Shown here one piece after another: positions 1 through 8,327 of a DNA stretch of 64,000 bases. Origin of the DNA: Bradyrhizobium sp. AZCC 1721 (GTDB lineage: Bacteria > Pseudomonadota > Alphaproteobacteria > Rhizobiales > Xanthobacteraceae). The notes under the pieces were generated by a model that was not told the origin of the DNA, did no database searches, and worked only from the letters and a program-made list of their open reading frames with translations. Numbering within the stretch: the stretch's first letter is position 1; the number at the start of each line of letters is the position of its first letter. Location of the stretch: positions 3,897,001 to 3,961,000 of the forward strand of contig NZ_JAZHSB010000001.1 of NCBI RefSeq assembly GCF_036924715.1, read 5' to 3'. A program made the translations under genes and the position numbers.

Positions 1-121
1 GTTGTGTGGCGCAAGGAGTACAGACTTGGCGTGGTCTTCGACCTGTAGCTCTATGCAGCCGTTTGGCGCCCGATGTCCGGCTGCGCTACCCTCGCCGGCG
101 TTGGCTTGCCGCCCGAAATAG

Positions 122-223
122 TTATGACGCTCTTCGCTTTCGGGCTAGCAATTCGAAGCGGACAAGAATAGCCGTGCAAGCGGCCAGCGCGGTCAAAGCC
201 ATCAAGAGAACCGTCGTGAGCAT
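122..223 (-). CDS. Small single-pass membrane protein (33 aa)
   Basis: A short reading frame starting at an ATG with GGAG about 8 bases upstream. Residues 1 to about 22 are almost wholly hydrophobic (LLMALTALAAC), followed by a basic tail with KRR, as in a one-helix inner-membrane protein with a cytoplasmic C-terminus. I do not recognise the family. It starts 62 bp from a perfect CtrA box that lies upstream of it in its own direction. Called on SD, hydrophobic pattern and position only. Confidence 0.45.
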   Translation of the reverse strand: MLTTVLLMALTALAACTAILVRFELLARKRRAS

Positions 224-284
224 GGCAAATCTCCAGCCCGATGATTCGCAATTTCTTAAACTCTGAACTATCTCAACCGAATCC

Positions 285-300
285 TTAAGAAAAAGTTAAC
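285..300. promoter_or_regulatory. CtrA binding site, full consensus
   Basis: The sequence reads TTAA, seven bases, then TTAAC, an exact match to the alphaproteobacterial CtrA consensus TTAA-N7-TTAAC. It lies in the gap between the small minus-strand frame ending upstream at 223 and the plus-strand gene starting at 475, so either could be the target. That CtrA binds here is inference from the motif. Confidence 0.6.
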
Positions 301-474
301 GCCCCGGATTCTATGGGGCCGTTGCTCAGCTCGGGCATCCGGACTGAGCCTGCCCGGGAGCACCTCTAATGCGGACACCCTCCCGGCGGTCGTCTTGTTT
401 CTGGCAAGCTCCTTGCTCTCTGCACAGCATTACCAAGTGTCGCTGCCAGCGATGTGCCATTGCGGAGCAAACAA

Positions 475-789
475 ATGAACCAGCCCCAATTCGAGACAGC
501 GGATCTACGACATCTTGTTCGCGCTCAGGCCAAGGGACAGGCCATGGCAGAGCGCAAGCGGCTCGCAACGGACGACGCGCGGAGGCGGAGGCGTCAACAG
601 ACCGAAGCAATGCTAATCGATATCAAGAACGCCCTCCGCTTGCTTGATCAAAGCATTGAGGCTGAACTACAGAAAAGTCCGACGAGAGATCCTCATCACT
701 TTGCATTTCCGATGACGGTGAGAGCTTTGACCACGCGCCGTGAAAATCTTAAATCGACTATTGCGCTGCTTTTGCTTGAGCTCACCTAG
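475..789 (+). CDS. Conserved hypothetical helical protein (104 aa)
   Basis: An ATG start at 475 is preceded by GGAG seven bases upstream, which favours it over the in-frame ATG at 454. The protein is charged: an Arg-rich stretch (ARRRRRQQTE) is followed by heptad-like helices (MLIDIKNALRLLDQSIEAEL) and a C-terminal LLLLEL helix. It has no signal peptide and no recognised domain. It reads like a small cytoplasmic coiled-coil protein; function unknown. The CtrA box lies 175 bp upstream. Confidence 0.55.
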   Translation: MNQPQFETADLRHLVRAQAKGQAMAERKRLATDDARRRRRQQTEAMLIDIKNALRLLDQSIEAELQKSPTRDPHHFAFPMTVRALTTRRENLKSTIALLLLELT

Positions 790-966
790 AGCGACCGCGG
801 ACGCGCAATAGTATGACCAAACAGCACACCGCGGGGGGCCGCCGCCCTCCCCTTTGCCATTTAGCCCCGCTGTTCCTCGCCAAACGTCAAATTCGAAGAT
901 TGCTCGACCGCTGCCTGAAACAAACGGCTGCATACCTTGTTATTAACGAAAACAGGGAACGCCACC

Positions 967-1050
967 GTGCAATTCTTTTTCAACCTCATCTGGAACCGGT
1001 CACGCGACAGGCTCCTCGCTGCAATGGATAGGCGGGAGGCCGAACAATGA
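967..1050 (+). CDS. Micro-protein, 27 aa, GTG start
   Basis: A GTG-initiated frame with AGGGA about ten bases upstream encodes an aromatic N-terminus (QFFFNLIW) and an Arg-rich remainder. Its TGA overlaps the ATG of the next micro-ORF as ATGA, the usual sign of translational coupling. No known domain. Confidence rests mainly on that overlap and on the strong Shine-Dalgarno of the following frame. Confidence 0.35.
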   Translation: MQFFFNLIWNRSRDRLLAAMDRREAEQ

Positions 1051-1130
1051 TCGAGCTCTCAGCGATCCTCGCCCTGATTAGCATCGGGATCTTCGCCGCC
1101 CACGCGCTGGATGCCTACCGCACCGACTAG
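1047..1130 (+). CDS. Small membrane protein, 27 aa
   Basis: The ATG is preceded by GGGAGG with good spacing and overlaps the upstream stop as ATGA. The peptide is one hydrophobic helix (ELSAILALISIGIFAAHALD) with a short polar tail (YRTD), fitting a single transmembrane segment. Small proteins of this look are common in Bradyrhizobium but usually missed by gene callers. Function unknown. Confidence 0.5.
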   Translation: MIELSAILALISIGIFAAHALDAYRTD

Positions 1131-1288
1131 CGCGCGAGCGGAGAAACAAGACGTCGTCAGGCGCCGCGGCAACGTTTGTTGAACGTCTGCTGCCCTTATC
1201 GATGTCCTGTCCGATGGAGGTCCGCGGCCGCCGGACCGGTGAGTTCCGAGCGCGGCTTTAGCCAAACCAGTCGGGCGCGACGCCTCCG

Positions 1289-1768
1289 CTACGGCCGGCG
1301 CAACTGCGCGAGAGCCTCGACGACCACCGATACCAGCGACGCCATGGTGTACGGCTTCGGCAGCCATCCGAGCGGGGCGTAGGGCTCGGCGCGCCCGCGC
1401 GTGTACACATCGTCGTGAGCGGTCGCAAAGATGCACCGAATGGCGAAGTCCTGATAGAGTTGTCGTGCGGCGTCGATACCGTCGCGGGTGCTGGCCAGGC
1501 GAATATCCATCACGGCAAGCGTCGGTTGGGCCTCGCTGGCGAGCGCGACGGCTTCCTCGGCGGTCGTGGCCGGACCGACAACTTCAAAGCCGGCAGCCGT
1601 CAGCGCAACTTCGGTCTGCAAGGCGATCAGGAAATCATCCTCGACGACAAGAACCCTGGGCGGGCCCTGCGTGTCTTCTAAGCGCTGGGTCTGTTCGGCA
1701 GGTGGTAACAAGTTCCGATCCGGTTCGGATGGCAACGCAAAATGACCCGCGCTTTGCGGATGCCTCAT
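1289..1768 (-). CDS. Single-domain response regulator
   Basis: A 159-aa protein with a roughly 35-residue N-terminal extension and then a receiver domain. Acidic pocket E43-D44-D45 (VLVVEDDF), phospho-acceptor Asp88 (AVMDIRL), Thr116 and Lys138 (LPKPY) are all present. There is no output domain after residue 155, so it probably acts by protein-protein contact or phosphorelay, as many regulators paired with HWE/HisKA_2 kinases do. It starts 12 bases after the stop of the kinase upstream on the same strand, so the two form an operon. Confidence 0.9.
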   Translation of the reverse strand: MRHPQSAGHFALPSEPDRNLLPPAEQTQRLEDTQGPPRVLVVEDDFLIALQTEVALTAAGFEVVGPATTAEEAVALASEAQPTLAVMDIRLASTRDGIDAARQLYQDFAIRCIFATAHDDVYTRGRAEPYAPLGWLPKPYTMASLVSVVVEALAQLRRP

Positions 1769-1779
1769 CGGTCACCGCT

Positions 1780-3618
1780 TTAGATTTTAGCGGCGGGGAA
1801 ATCCAGGCACGCCCGCGATGGATTTTTCGTGATGTGAAGCGTTCCATGGAGCTGGCGTGCGAGGCCGAGTACGAGCCGGAGCCCGGACGAGGTCTTGCGC
1901 ACTGCCTCCAGGTCGAACCCCTCGCCGTCGTCCTCGACACAGAGCGCCAGCCGTTCGTCCTGTCTGGTCAGGCTGACGCGAACGGCCTGCCTCGCATAGT
2001 CCCTGATGCCGTGCTTCACGGCGTTTGTCAGCAGTTCGTTCAATATCAATGCCAGCGGCATCGCTATGTCGTTGGAAAGCGCGCCGCGCGCCGCGCCACA
2101 CTCAATTCGTGCATCCAGCGGCAGCAACTGCCGAATGGTTTGACAAACCGCCGGCAGAAATTCCTCCGCAGCGAAGCAGGTGGCATCGCTTCGGCCGTAC
2201 AGCACACGCTGCGCCGCAGCCATGGCCGCGATCCGTGCGCTAGCTTCTTTCAGGACTTTGCGTGCCTCCTCGCTGGGTGCGGTCCTCGCCGCGGAGAAAA
2301 GCAGCGACTGCAGCATCTGCATGTTGTTCTTGGTGCGATGATTGAGTTCATCGAGCAAAAGCCGTTGCTGGGTTTCCGCTTGCCGTCGCTCGCTGATATC
2401 AACCAGCATGTTGATGGCGCCGGTGATCTGGCCGGAAGTGTCCCGCAGCGGCGTCGGGAACGGAATGAACGGCACCCGCGTCCCGTCCGGCCGTTCTGCA
2501 ACTGCTTCGGCGCCGCGCACGGCGCGTCCTTCCTTCAGCGCAACCGCCATCGGGCACTCGTCGTGCGGAAGCGGCGTGCCGTCGGGGTTGAACAGCTTCC
2601 ATGTGACACACCATTCGTCGCTGCCGAGCGCCGGCGTCCGCCCCGAGAACTCGACTGCGGCCGGATTGAAATAGGTAATTTTCCCTTGCGCGTCGGTCGT
2701 GTAGACCGCAGCGGGAATCGCCCCGAGCAATTCCGAAAGACGCTGCTCGCTCTCCCGCAGCTTGCGTTCGGCTTGCTTGCGATCGGTGATGTCGCGGGCG
2801 ATCTTCGACGCGCCGACGATAGTTCCGGCGCGGTCGCGCACGGGCGAGACGGTCAGCGAGATGTCCACAAGGCTCCCGTCCTTCCGCCGGCGAACCGTTT
2901 CGTAATGGTGGATGCGCTCGCCTCGCCGTATGCGCGCGAGGATCCCGGGCTCCTCGTTTTCGCGTCCTGGCGGAAAAAGAATCGTCACGGGATCGCCGAG
3001 GACCTCGCCGGCGGTATAGCCGAACAGCCGCTCGGCGCCCGAATTCCAAGTCCTGATGATCCCGTCGAGATCCTTGCTGATGATCGCGTCGTCGGAGGAT
3101 TCCACGATCGACGCGAGTTGCTGCGCACGGTCTTCGGCGGCGCACCGCGCCTGTTCGGCTTGCTTGCGGGCGCTGATGTCATGCTGAGCGCGCACCGCGT
3201 AGAGGAAATTTCCCGACGCATCGCAAACGCTTGAGGATGTGACCTCCGCCCAGACGTATGACCCGTCCTTGCGCGCGAGACGCGTTTCGACGGTGTAGCG
3301 ATCGATTTCGCCCGCGATCTGTCGTCTGAACTGCGCGAGATCCTGCGCGACGTCCTGTGGCGAGGTCTCGTCAAAGATGGAACGGCCGAGCAAGTCGGCC
3401 GCTTCTCGTCCCACCAGATCGCAGGCCTTCTGGTTGACGCGCAGCATCCGTCCAGCCTCATCGATCTCGACGATGCCGAAGCCGACATATTCGTAGGCGA
3501 CAGCCAGCCGGTCTTCGTGCGCCGGCCGCCATTCATCGCGAGGCAGATGAGGCACGTCCAGGAAGGCGGACCGGCCTGGCTGGGAGAAAGTCTTGGCCGT
3601 CCGTCGCTGGATGTTCAT
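1780..3618 (-). CDS. PAS-domain sensor histidine kinase (HisKA_2 type)
   Basis: With the start at 3618 the protein has 612 aa. That ATG has AGGGA eight bases upstream; an in-frame ATG at 3690 gives 24 more residues. There are three PAS modules at about 40-155, 170-285 and 295-415, each followed by a PAC-like DIS/DIT-RKQAE linker. The HisKA_2 H-box is ELNHRTKNN with His427, and the ATPase has an N-box (NELLTNAVKH, about 527-536) and DDGEGF at about 563-568. No transmembrane segment is seen, so it is likely a soluble sensor; the PAS ligand is unknown. It forms a two-component pair with the receiver protein just downstream. Confidence 0.9.
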   Translation of the reverse strand: MNIQRRTAKTFSQPGRSAFLDVPHLPRDEWRPAHEDRLAVAYEYVGFGIVEIDEAGRMLRVNQKACDLVGREAADLLGRSIFDETSPQDVAQDLAQFRRQIAGEIDRYTVETRLARKDGSYVWAEVTSSSVCDASGNFLYAVRAQHDISARKQAEQARCAAEDRAQQLASIVESSDDAIISKDLDGIIRTWNSGAERLFGYTAGEVLGDPVTILFPPGRENEEPGILARIRRGERIHHYETVRRRKDGSLVDISLTVSPVRDRAGTIVGASKIARDITDRKQAERKLRESEQRLSELLGAIPAAVYTTDAQGKITYFNPAAVEFSGRTPALGSDEWCVTWKLFNPDGTPLPHDECPMAVALKEGRAVRGAEAVAERPDGTRVPFIPFPTPLRDTSGQITGAINMLVDISERRQAETQQRLLLDELNHRTKNNMQMLQSLLFSAARTAPSEEARKVLKEASARIAAMAAAQRVLYGRSDATCFAAEEFLPAVCQTIRQLLPLDARIECGAARGALSNDIAMPLALILNELLTNAVKHGIRDYARQAVRVSLTRQDERLALCVEDDGEGFDLEAVRKTSSGLRLVLGLARQLHGTLHITKNPSRACLDFPAAKI

Positions 3619-3820
3619 TCCCGCCATCCCTGCCGAAGGGCAATATTGCGTTGCACGATACTCGGAGTCGGCACATGGAGGGACCAGCACGCACGACCAC
3701 TGAGCGCTTGACGTTGGACAAATCCGGCAAGAGAAAATTTGTTCCTAGCTGTGGCCGGGCACGGAAATGTCAGTCTTCCGGCGCGCTTCGCTTCCCGCAG
3801 GATGGATCGCAATTTGATTG

Positions 3821-4213
3821 CTAGCACCCGCGGCAGATCCCGGTGAACCTACTCACCTCCGGCCGCCCCCGTGGCCGAACCGGCGCCTTACGCGGGGCCT
3901 TGCGCGCACTGATGATCCGCTGCGAGGCGCTTGGATATGGCGGCGTTACGACACGTGCGCGCGGCGCTTCGACTGAGCCGTAGGAGACGGCCGGCGGCGG
4001 GGGGTTGGGGCGGAGCGGTGGCACGTTCGCGGCATTGCCGATGCCGCTGGGATCGGAGAGCGCCCTGGGGTTGGCCGGTCCGAACGGCACGCCCGATATC
4101 GGCGAATTGCCGGCGCCAGCCGAGCCGGCGGGCGGCGTCAGTTGTGCGAATGCCTTTACGGGAACGGTCAGGCTGAGCGCCACGAAGAGAACAAGCGCCG
4201 GATTGCGGGACAT
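3821..4213 (-). CDS. Exported Pro-rich hypothetical protein (130 aa)
   Basis: Residues 1-23 form a Sec-type signal peptide (LVLFVALSLTVPVKAFA, then Gln). The mature part is Pro/Ala/Gly-rich (NVPPLRPNPPPP) and its C-terminal third is very basic (ARKAPRKAPVRPRGRP), so it is probably disordered and periplasmic. Two Cys occur near the C-terminus (CRGC). No family recognised. Its start faces the gene at 4376 across a gap of about 160 bp. Confidence 0.55.
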   Translation of the reverse strand: MSRNPALVLFVALSLTVPVKAFAQLTPPAGSAGAGNSPISGVPFGPANPRALSDPSGIGNAANVPPLRPNPPPPAVSYGSVEAPRARVVTPPYPSASQRIISARKAPRKAPVRPRGRPEVSRFTGICRGC

Positions 4214-4375
4214 CTAGGTCTCTCCAGGAGGCTCCCACTCAACGAACATATAGGGCGCGCGTTCCTCAGCTTCCAGGCGAGCCCATTTTCGTGCCGCCCG
4301 TCCTGTTACGGAGTAGGCGTCGGCGGGAGAATCAGTCCTAATCAAGGCGCGATCACGTTTTGAGATTCCGGCGGC

Positions 4376-4624
4376 ATGAACCAGCCCGAAGTGCTCGATT
4401 CCGATATCCGCGCCCTGCAGCAATGGCTGCGCGCTGCCTGGCAGCAGCTTGGCGATCCCACCCTCACCACCTTCGCCCGGCGCGAGCTTCGCAACCAGAT
4501 GAAGCAGTGCAGCGCCGACTTGCGGGCGTGCCTGCAAAGGGTGGCTGATGAACAACAGCCCGAGCCGGTCCGATCACCGGCCTCGCCCTATTCCAGGCCA
4601 GACCTGCGAATCCTGTCATGGTGA
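4376..4624 (+). CDS. Hypothetical protein, 82 aa
   Basis: A short soluble protein with an amphipathic helical N-terminal two thirds (LQQWLRAAWQQLGDP, then RRELRNQMKQC) and a polar Pro/Ser-rich tail. CGGCGG lies just before the ATG, a weak ribosome site. No domain recognised. Divergent from the exported protein at 3821-4213. Confidence 0.5.
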   Translation: MNQPEVLDSDIRALQQWLRAAWQQLGDPTLTTFARRELRNQMKQCSADLRACLQRVADEQQPEPVRSPASPYSRPDLRILSW

Positions 4625-4766
4625 CGGAACAGGATTAGGCCCCGCCGGTCCGCCTCTGCTGTTCCGGCCCGCCTGTTGATAACCCGCGCCCCTGTTGGCG
4701 AGCATCGAAACAGGCCGGCATCGTGTGCTATCGGCATACCGGCCTGATTAACGACGGACAGAACAT

Positions 4767-5366
4767 ATGCGGATTACCCTGGTCGGTTCCCGCCATTTTG
4801 GCGTGACAACATTCAATACCCTACGCCAACATGGGGTCGATATCGTTCGCGTCGTCGTTCACGACGGCGAGGACCGGCTTGCCGCCGCGGCGCGGGTCGC
4901 CAGGGTTGACGTCGTGGTGCAGGCCGATCCGAAGCGCGTGATCGCTTCGGAAATCGCACCAGCAACCGACCTGATCGTCACTGCACACAGCCATGCCCGC
5001 GTCACCAGGGAGGCACTGGCCACAGCCAAACTCGGCGGCATTGGCTATCACCCCTCGCTGCTGCCCCGGCATCGCGGCATCGCCGCAGTCGAATGGACCA
5101 TCAAGGAAGGCGATCCGATCACTGGCGGTACCATCTACCATCTCGCTGATCGGATGGATGCCGGTGCGATCGCCGCGCAGGAATGGGTGTTCGTCAAAAA
5201 AGGGGAAACCGCCCGAGAGCTCTGGGAGCGCGCGCTGGCGCCGCTCGGCCAGAAACTGTTGGCCGATGTCATTTACCACGCCAAAGCCCACGGCAGCCTG
5301 CCGGCCACGCCCCAGGATGAGGAATTTGCCACCAAGGCACCGAGCCTGACCGACGCCAAGCAGTAA
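4767..5366 (+). CDS. Formyltransferase-fold protein
   Basis: The 199-aa protein spans only the formyltransferase N-terminal domain, as in PurN or the catalytic half of methionyl-tRNA formyltransferase. The signature loop is YHPSLLPRHRG, with catalytic-type His95 and Asp131 (RMDAGAI). The Asn that normally sits two residues before the His is Gly93 here, so the catalytic triad is incomplete. There is no Fmt C-terminal tRNA-binding domain. It may use a formyl-folate on a small amine substrate, or may not be a formyltransferase. It stands alone, with no sugar-nucleotide genes around it. Confidence 0.7.
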   Translation: MRITLVGSRHFGVTTFNTLRQHGVDIVRVVVHDGEDRLAAAARVARVDVVVQADPKRVIASEIAPATDLIVTAHSHARVTREALATAKLGGIGYHPSLLPRHRGIAAVEWTIKEGDPITGGTIYHLADRMDAGAIAAQEWVFVKKGETARELWERALAPLGQKLLADVIYHAKAHGSLPATPQDEEFATKAPSLTDAKQ

Positions 5367-5568
5367 CCTCTACCATCATACCGCAAATCCCCGCAATTTG
5401 CCGCAATCACGACGAAACTGCGAATTTTTCCGTTCCTCCGCCGGAACCAGATTCACCTTGATGTGTTTGAGATCGCGGGAACTTTCCACAGTGCTGCGGC
5501 GCACCCAAGTTTGAACACATTGTGACCAGATAAGGTGTGCCATCACACACATTTCGGGGACTTGACCC

Positions 5569-5922
5569 ATGCGCTCCAACCGCATTCACAACCTGTTGTT
5601 TGTTTCGTTGCTTGCTTCCGCCGCCACCTTTGCCAGCGCTCCCGCCTCCGCCCAGAACCCCTACGACGGTCTTTGGCAGGTCACCGTTGTCACAAAAACG
5701 GGCAATTGCGATGCGCAGACTACGTCGACCGTGAATGTCACCGGCGGCAAGATTTCGGGCGGTCCGGTTTCCGGCAGCGTCGGCAGCGGGGGACTTGTAC
5801 GAGTCTCGATCAATGGTGCATATGCGAACGGTCAACTCAGTGGCAACTCCGGATCGGGGAAATGGAATGGGGCTTCAGCGGGTGTCGCATGTAGCGGTCG
5901 ATGGGAAGCGTCCCGTCAGTAA
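5569..5922 (+). CDS. Secreted beta-rich hypothetical protein (117 aa)
   Basis: A clear signal peptide (LLFVSLLASAATFASAPASA, cleavage before QNPY) precedes a Gly/Ser/Thr-rich mature domain opening with YDGLWQVTV and ending CSGRWEASRQ. Two Cys (CDAQ and CSGRW) could form a disulfide. The composition suggests a small periplasmic beta domain. It is followed in the same direction by another exported GTWSG-type protein, so the two may be a pair. Function unknown. Confidence 0.65.
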   Translation: MRSNRIHNLLFVSLLASAATFASAPASAQNPYDGLWQVTVVTKTGNCDAQTTSTVNVTGGKISGGPVSGSVGSGGLVRVSINGAYANGQLSGNSGSGKWNGASAGVACSGRWEASRQ

Positions 5923-6424
5923 GGCAAGCCAGACCTTTGAATCTTCTGCCAAAGCGCGGCGGCTGACATTCGCAGCCGTCGCTTTTTTTATGACGGCCTT
6001 TGCCACCACCACTACGAGCCACGCCCAGTCCAGCACGTTCGCCGGCATGGCCGGCACATGGTCCGGTCCCGGCACAGTGACGCTGGATGACGGTTCAAGT
6101 GAGCGGATCCGCTGCCGGTCCACCTACAAGGTGATCGGGGCCAGCATGGAAATGGCCCTCACCTGCGCCAGCGACGCCTACAGGTTCAACCTGCAAGCGG
6201 CGGTGGTCTCAGCCGGAGGCGAAGTCAGTGGCACCTGGAGCGAAACCAGCCGGAACATCGGCGGCACCATCCAGGGCCGCGGGGCTGGCGGCAGTTTCCA
6301 GGTGATCGCCCAGGCGGCCGGATTCGCCGCCAACATCTCGCTGAAGACCTCCGGCAACAAGCAGCAGATCGCCCTGAGGGCCGACAGCGTGTTCCGCGCT
6401 GCCAATATCTCGCTGTCGAAGTAG
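5867..6424 (+). CDS. Secreted beta-rich hypothetical protein
   Basis: The mature domain is convincing: MAGTWSGPGTVTLDDG, YKVIGASMEM, then repeated short beta-like segments to ISLSK. Before it lies a hydrophobic signal-like stretch (LTFAAVAFFMTAFATTTTSHAQ). The start is unsure: ATG at 5867 and GTG at 5882 both overlap the previous gene and give a long n-region, while ATG at 5990 leaves too short a signal. Weak similarity in layout to the preceding gene (GxW near the mature start, Cys-containing) suggests a related fold. Confidence 0.55.
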   Translation: MGLQRVSHVAVDGKRPVSKASQTFESSAKARRLTFAAVAFFMTAFATTTTSHAQSSTFAGMAGTWSGPGTVTLDDGSSERIRCRSTYKVIGASMEMALTCASDAYRFNLQAAVVSAGGEVSGTWSETSRNIGGTIQGRGAGGSFQVIAQAAGFAANISLKTSGNKQQIALRADSVFRAANISLSK

Positions 6425-6441
6425 ACCAATCCCGCCCTAAA

Positions 6442-6560
6442 CCGTCATCGCCCGCGAAAAGCCTTCGCGGGCGATCCAGTATTCCAGAGACGTCACGGCT
6501 TGAAGGGATGGGCCGCGGCGTACTGGATCGCCCGCCTTCGCGCCTTCGCGGGCGACGACA
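6442..6560. repeat. Imperfect inverted repeat, family 1
   Basis: Starts CCGTCATCGCCCGCG and ends TTCGCGGGCGACGACA, with GCGATCCAGTAT and GTACTGGATCGC as inner arms. Copies with the same plan lie at 26887-27005 and 48620-48723. The two arms would fold into a long hairpin. It lies after the exported protein gene and before a convergent small gene, so it may also end transcription. Confidence 0.7.
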
Positions 6561-6581
6561 AGTGTGGATCTCGTTCAACCC

Positions 6582-6785
6582 TTAGCTCGTCTTCGGCTTC
6601 TCGAGTTTCGCCGCGGTCTCCTTGATCGTCTTGGCGATCAGCAAGGCCTGCTGCTTGTTGAACGCAAAATCCTGCACGCCGCGGTGCGTGGTCAACGACA
6701 GCACCATGATGTCGGGCTGGTGCTCGGGCCAGCCGGTTGCGAAGGCGGTCACGAAATCTGCAGAGGTCGATCGAGTAGTGGTCAT
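6582..6785 (-). CDS. Small conserved hypothetical protein (67 aa)
   Basis: Soluble, no signal, with a beta-like core (DIMVLSLTTHRGVQDFAF) followed by a helix (KQQALLIAKTIKETAAKLEK) that reads like a C-terminal amphipathic helix. No family recognised by name. It lies downstream of the RidA gene on the same strand with a 78-bp gap. Confidence 0.5.
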   Translation of the reverse strand: MTTTRSTSADFVTAFATGWPEHQPDIMVLSLTTHRGVQDFAFNKQQALLIAKTIKETAAKLEKPKTS

Positions 6786-6863
6786 TGGCTCACGGTATCC
6801 TTTTGTCTTTGCCGGCGCGCCTGATGAAACGGACAGCGCCCGTCCGGTGGTTGTGATGTCCGG

Positions 6864-7262
6864 TTACGCCTTGGGCACGAAGGCGGTGACTTCGATTTCG
6901 ACCTTGGCCCTGACATCGACCAACCCGTCGATGTAGAGCAGCGTCGACGGCGGGAAATTGCGCCCGAGTGTTTCCTTCCAGGCCGCACCGATGCCGGGAC
7001 CTGCGGCCTCGTATTCGCTGCGGCTGGTCAGGTACCAGGTCAAGCGAACGATGTGCTCGGGGCCGGCGCCTGCTTCGCCAAGCAGCTTGACGATGCGCTT
7101 GAGTGCCGTGCCTACCTGCGCGGCCATGTCGGGGGCATAATCGCCCTTCTCGTCGCCGCCGGTCTGGCCGGCCAACACGATCCATTTGCCTGAAGCGTCG
7201 ACCTCGACACCATGCGAGAAGCCGCGGGGTTTCGACCATTCGGCCGGTTGCAAGATGCGCAT
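6864..7262 (-). CDS. RidA/YjgF-family protein
   Basis: At 132 aa the length fits the family. The region VLAGQTGGDEKGDYAPDMAAQVGTAL matches the conserved strand-helix entry, and IVRLTWYLTSRSEY and PPSTLLYIDGLVDVRAKVEIEVTAF match the C-terminal half with the family's PAST/R-V-E-I-E pattern. RidA proteins hydrolyse reactive enamine/imine intermediates of PLP enzymes; the Arg usual in archetypal RidA is not obvious here, so it is probably one of the broader Rid subfamilies. Cytoplasmic trimer expected. Confidence 0.85.
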   Translation of the reverse strand: MRILQPAEWSKPRGFSHGVEVDASGKWIVLAGQTGGDEKGDYAPDMAAQVGTALKRIVKLLGEAGAGPEHIVRLTWYLTSRSEYEAAGPGIGAAWKETLGRNFPPSTLLYIDGLVDVRAKVEIEVTAFVPKA

Positions 7263-7419
7263 GCGTAAGTCCTCCTGAGACCGCCGCTCTTAGCACTGAA
7301 CCGGCAGCCGCTCCCACAGTGAAATTTCGAAGGCGTGCATCGCTGCCCCCACGCATTTGCGCGTTGCAAATTGTGGCCCGCTCGCCGATACCGGCCTGCC
7401 CTCAACAATCTCCCCGCGA

Positions 7420-8295
7420 ATGGACCGCACACAATCCAAAACCCTGGCCGCGCTGTGGATGGCCGGCTGGCTGACCCTGATGCTGATCATCGCGATCGCC
7501 GGACGCGAGGCGGCGCGCGAGATCAACGTGTTCCAGCTCATGGAGATGCGTTCGATCCTCGGCTTTCTGATGCTGTACCCTCTGATCCGCGCCAGTGGCG
7601 GATTTGCCATGATGAAGACGGCGCGGTTGCCGCAGCACGTTGCGCGCAACCTCATTCACTACGGCGCGCAGCTCGGCTGGTTCTTTGCGCTCACGCTGAT
7701 CCCGATCGGTCAGGTGGTGGCGATCGAATTCACCATGCCGATCTGGACCGCGATCCTGGCCGCTACGTTTCTGGGCGAGCGCATGACACCCTGGAAGATT
7801 ACGGCGATCGTGCTCGGCCTCATCGGCGTCGTGGTCATCGTTCGCCCCGCTGCCAGCGAGATCAATCCGGGGCAGTTAATCGCCCTGGCGGCCGCGGTCG
7901 GATTCGGCGTTTCGGTAGCGATGGTGAAGTCGCTTACCCGGACCGAGCAGACGCTCTCGATCATGTTCTGGATGCTGGTGATACAGTCCGCGGCTGGTCT
8001 TCTACCCGCACTCTACGTCTGGACGTGGCCGCCAGCCCATCTCTGGGGCTGGGTGGTGGTGATCGCGTTTTGCGGCACGTTTTCCCACTACTGCATGGCG
8101 CGCGCGATGCTGCACGCGGATGCCACCGTGGTGATCCCGATGGATTTTCTGCGGGTTCCGTTGAGCGCCGCCGCGGGCTGGCTGATCTATTCGGAACGGC
8201 TGGATGCATTCACCGTGCTCGGCGCGGCGCTGATCCTCACCGGCAATCTGTTGAACCTGAGACCGAATCCTTCGCCTGCGCGCGTGCAAGGCTGA
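7420..8295 (+). CDS. EamA/DMT-family transporter
   Basis: A 291-aa membrane protein with about ten hydrophobic helices arranged as two EamA repeats. The first repeat ends near FTMPIWTAILAATFLGERMTPWK and the second near PMDFLRVPLSAAAGWLIYSERLD, the usual paired P-x-W/E-R signature. I chose the ATG at 7420 because the 21 residues before it in the frame are not membrane-like. Likely an inner-membrane exporter of amino acids or small metabolites; substrate unknown. Confidence 0.85.
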   Translation: MDRTQSKTLAALWMAGWLTLMLIIAIAGREAAREINVFQLMEMRSILGFLMLYPLIRASGGFAMMKTARLPQHVARNLIHYGAQLGWFFALTLIPIGQVVAIEFTMPIWTAILAATFLGERMTPWKITAIVLGLIGVVVIVRPAASEINPGQLIALAAAVGFGVSVAMVKSLTRTEQTLSIMFWMLVIQSAAGLLPALYVWTWPPAHLWGWVVVIAFCGTFSHYCMARAMLHADATVVIPMDFLRVPLSAAAGWLIYSERLDAFTVLGAALILTGNLLNLRPNPSPARVQG

Positions 8296-8311
8296 AGTTT
8301 ATTTCCCGGGC

Positions 8312-8327
8312 TGTGATCTAGATCACG
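8312..8327. promoter_or_regulatory. CRP/FNR-type palindrome
   Basis: The site reads TGTGATCTAGATCACG; its inner 14 bases are a perfect palindrome and match the TGTGA-N6-TCAC layout of Crp-family sites. It lies 17 bp after the EamA stop and about 145 bp before the caspase gene. A role in controlling the caspase gene is inference. Confidence 0.5.

Noticed and set aside
1465..3234. Long plus-strand frame of 589 codons
   Set aside because: Antisense to the PAS kinase and response regulator, which have full domain motifs; its own translation is Arg/Pro noise.
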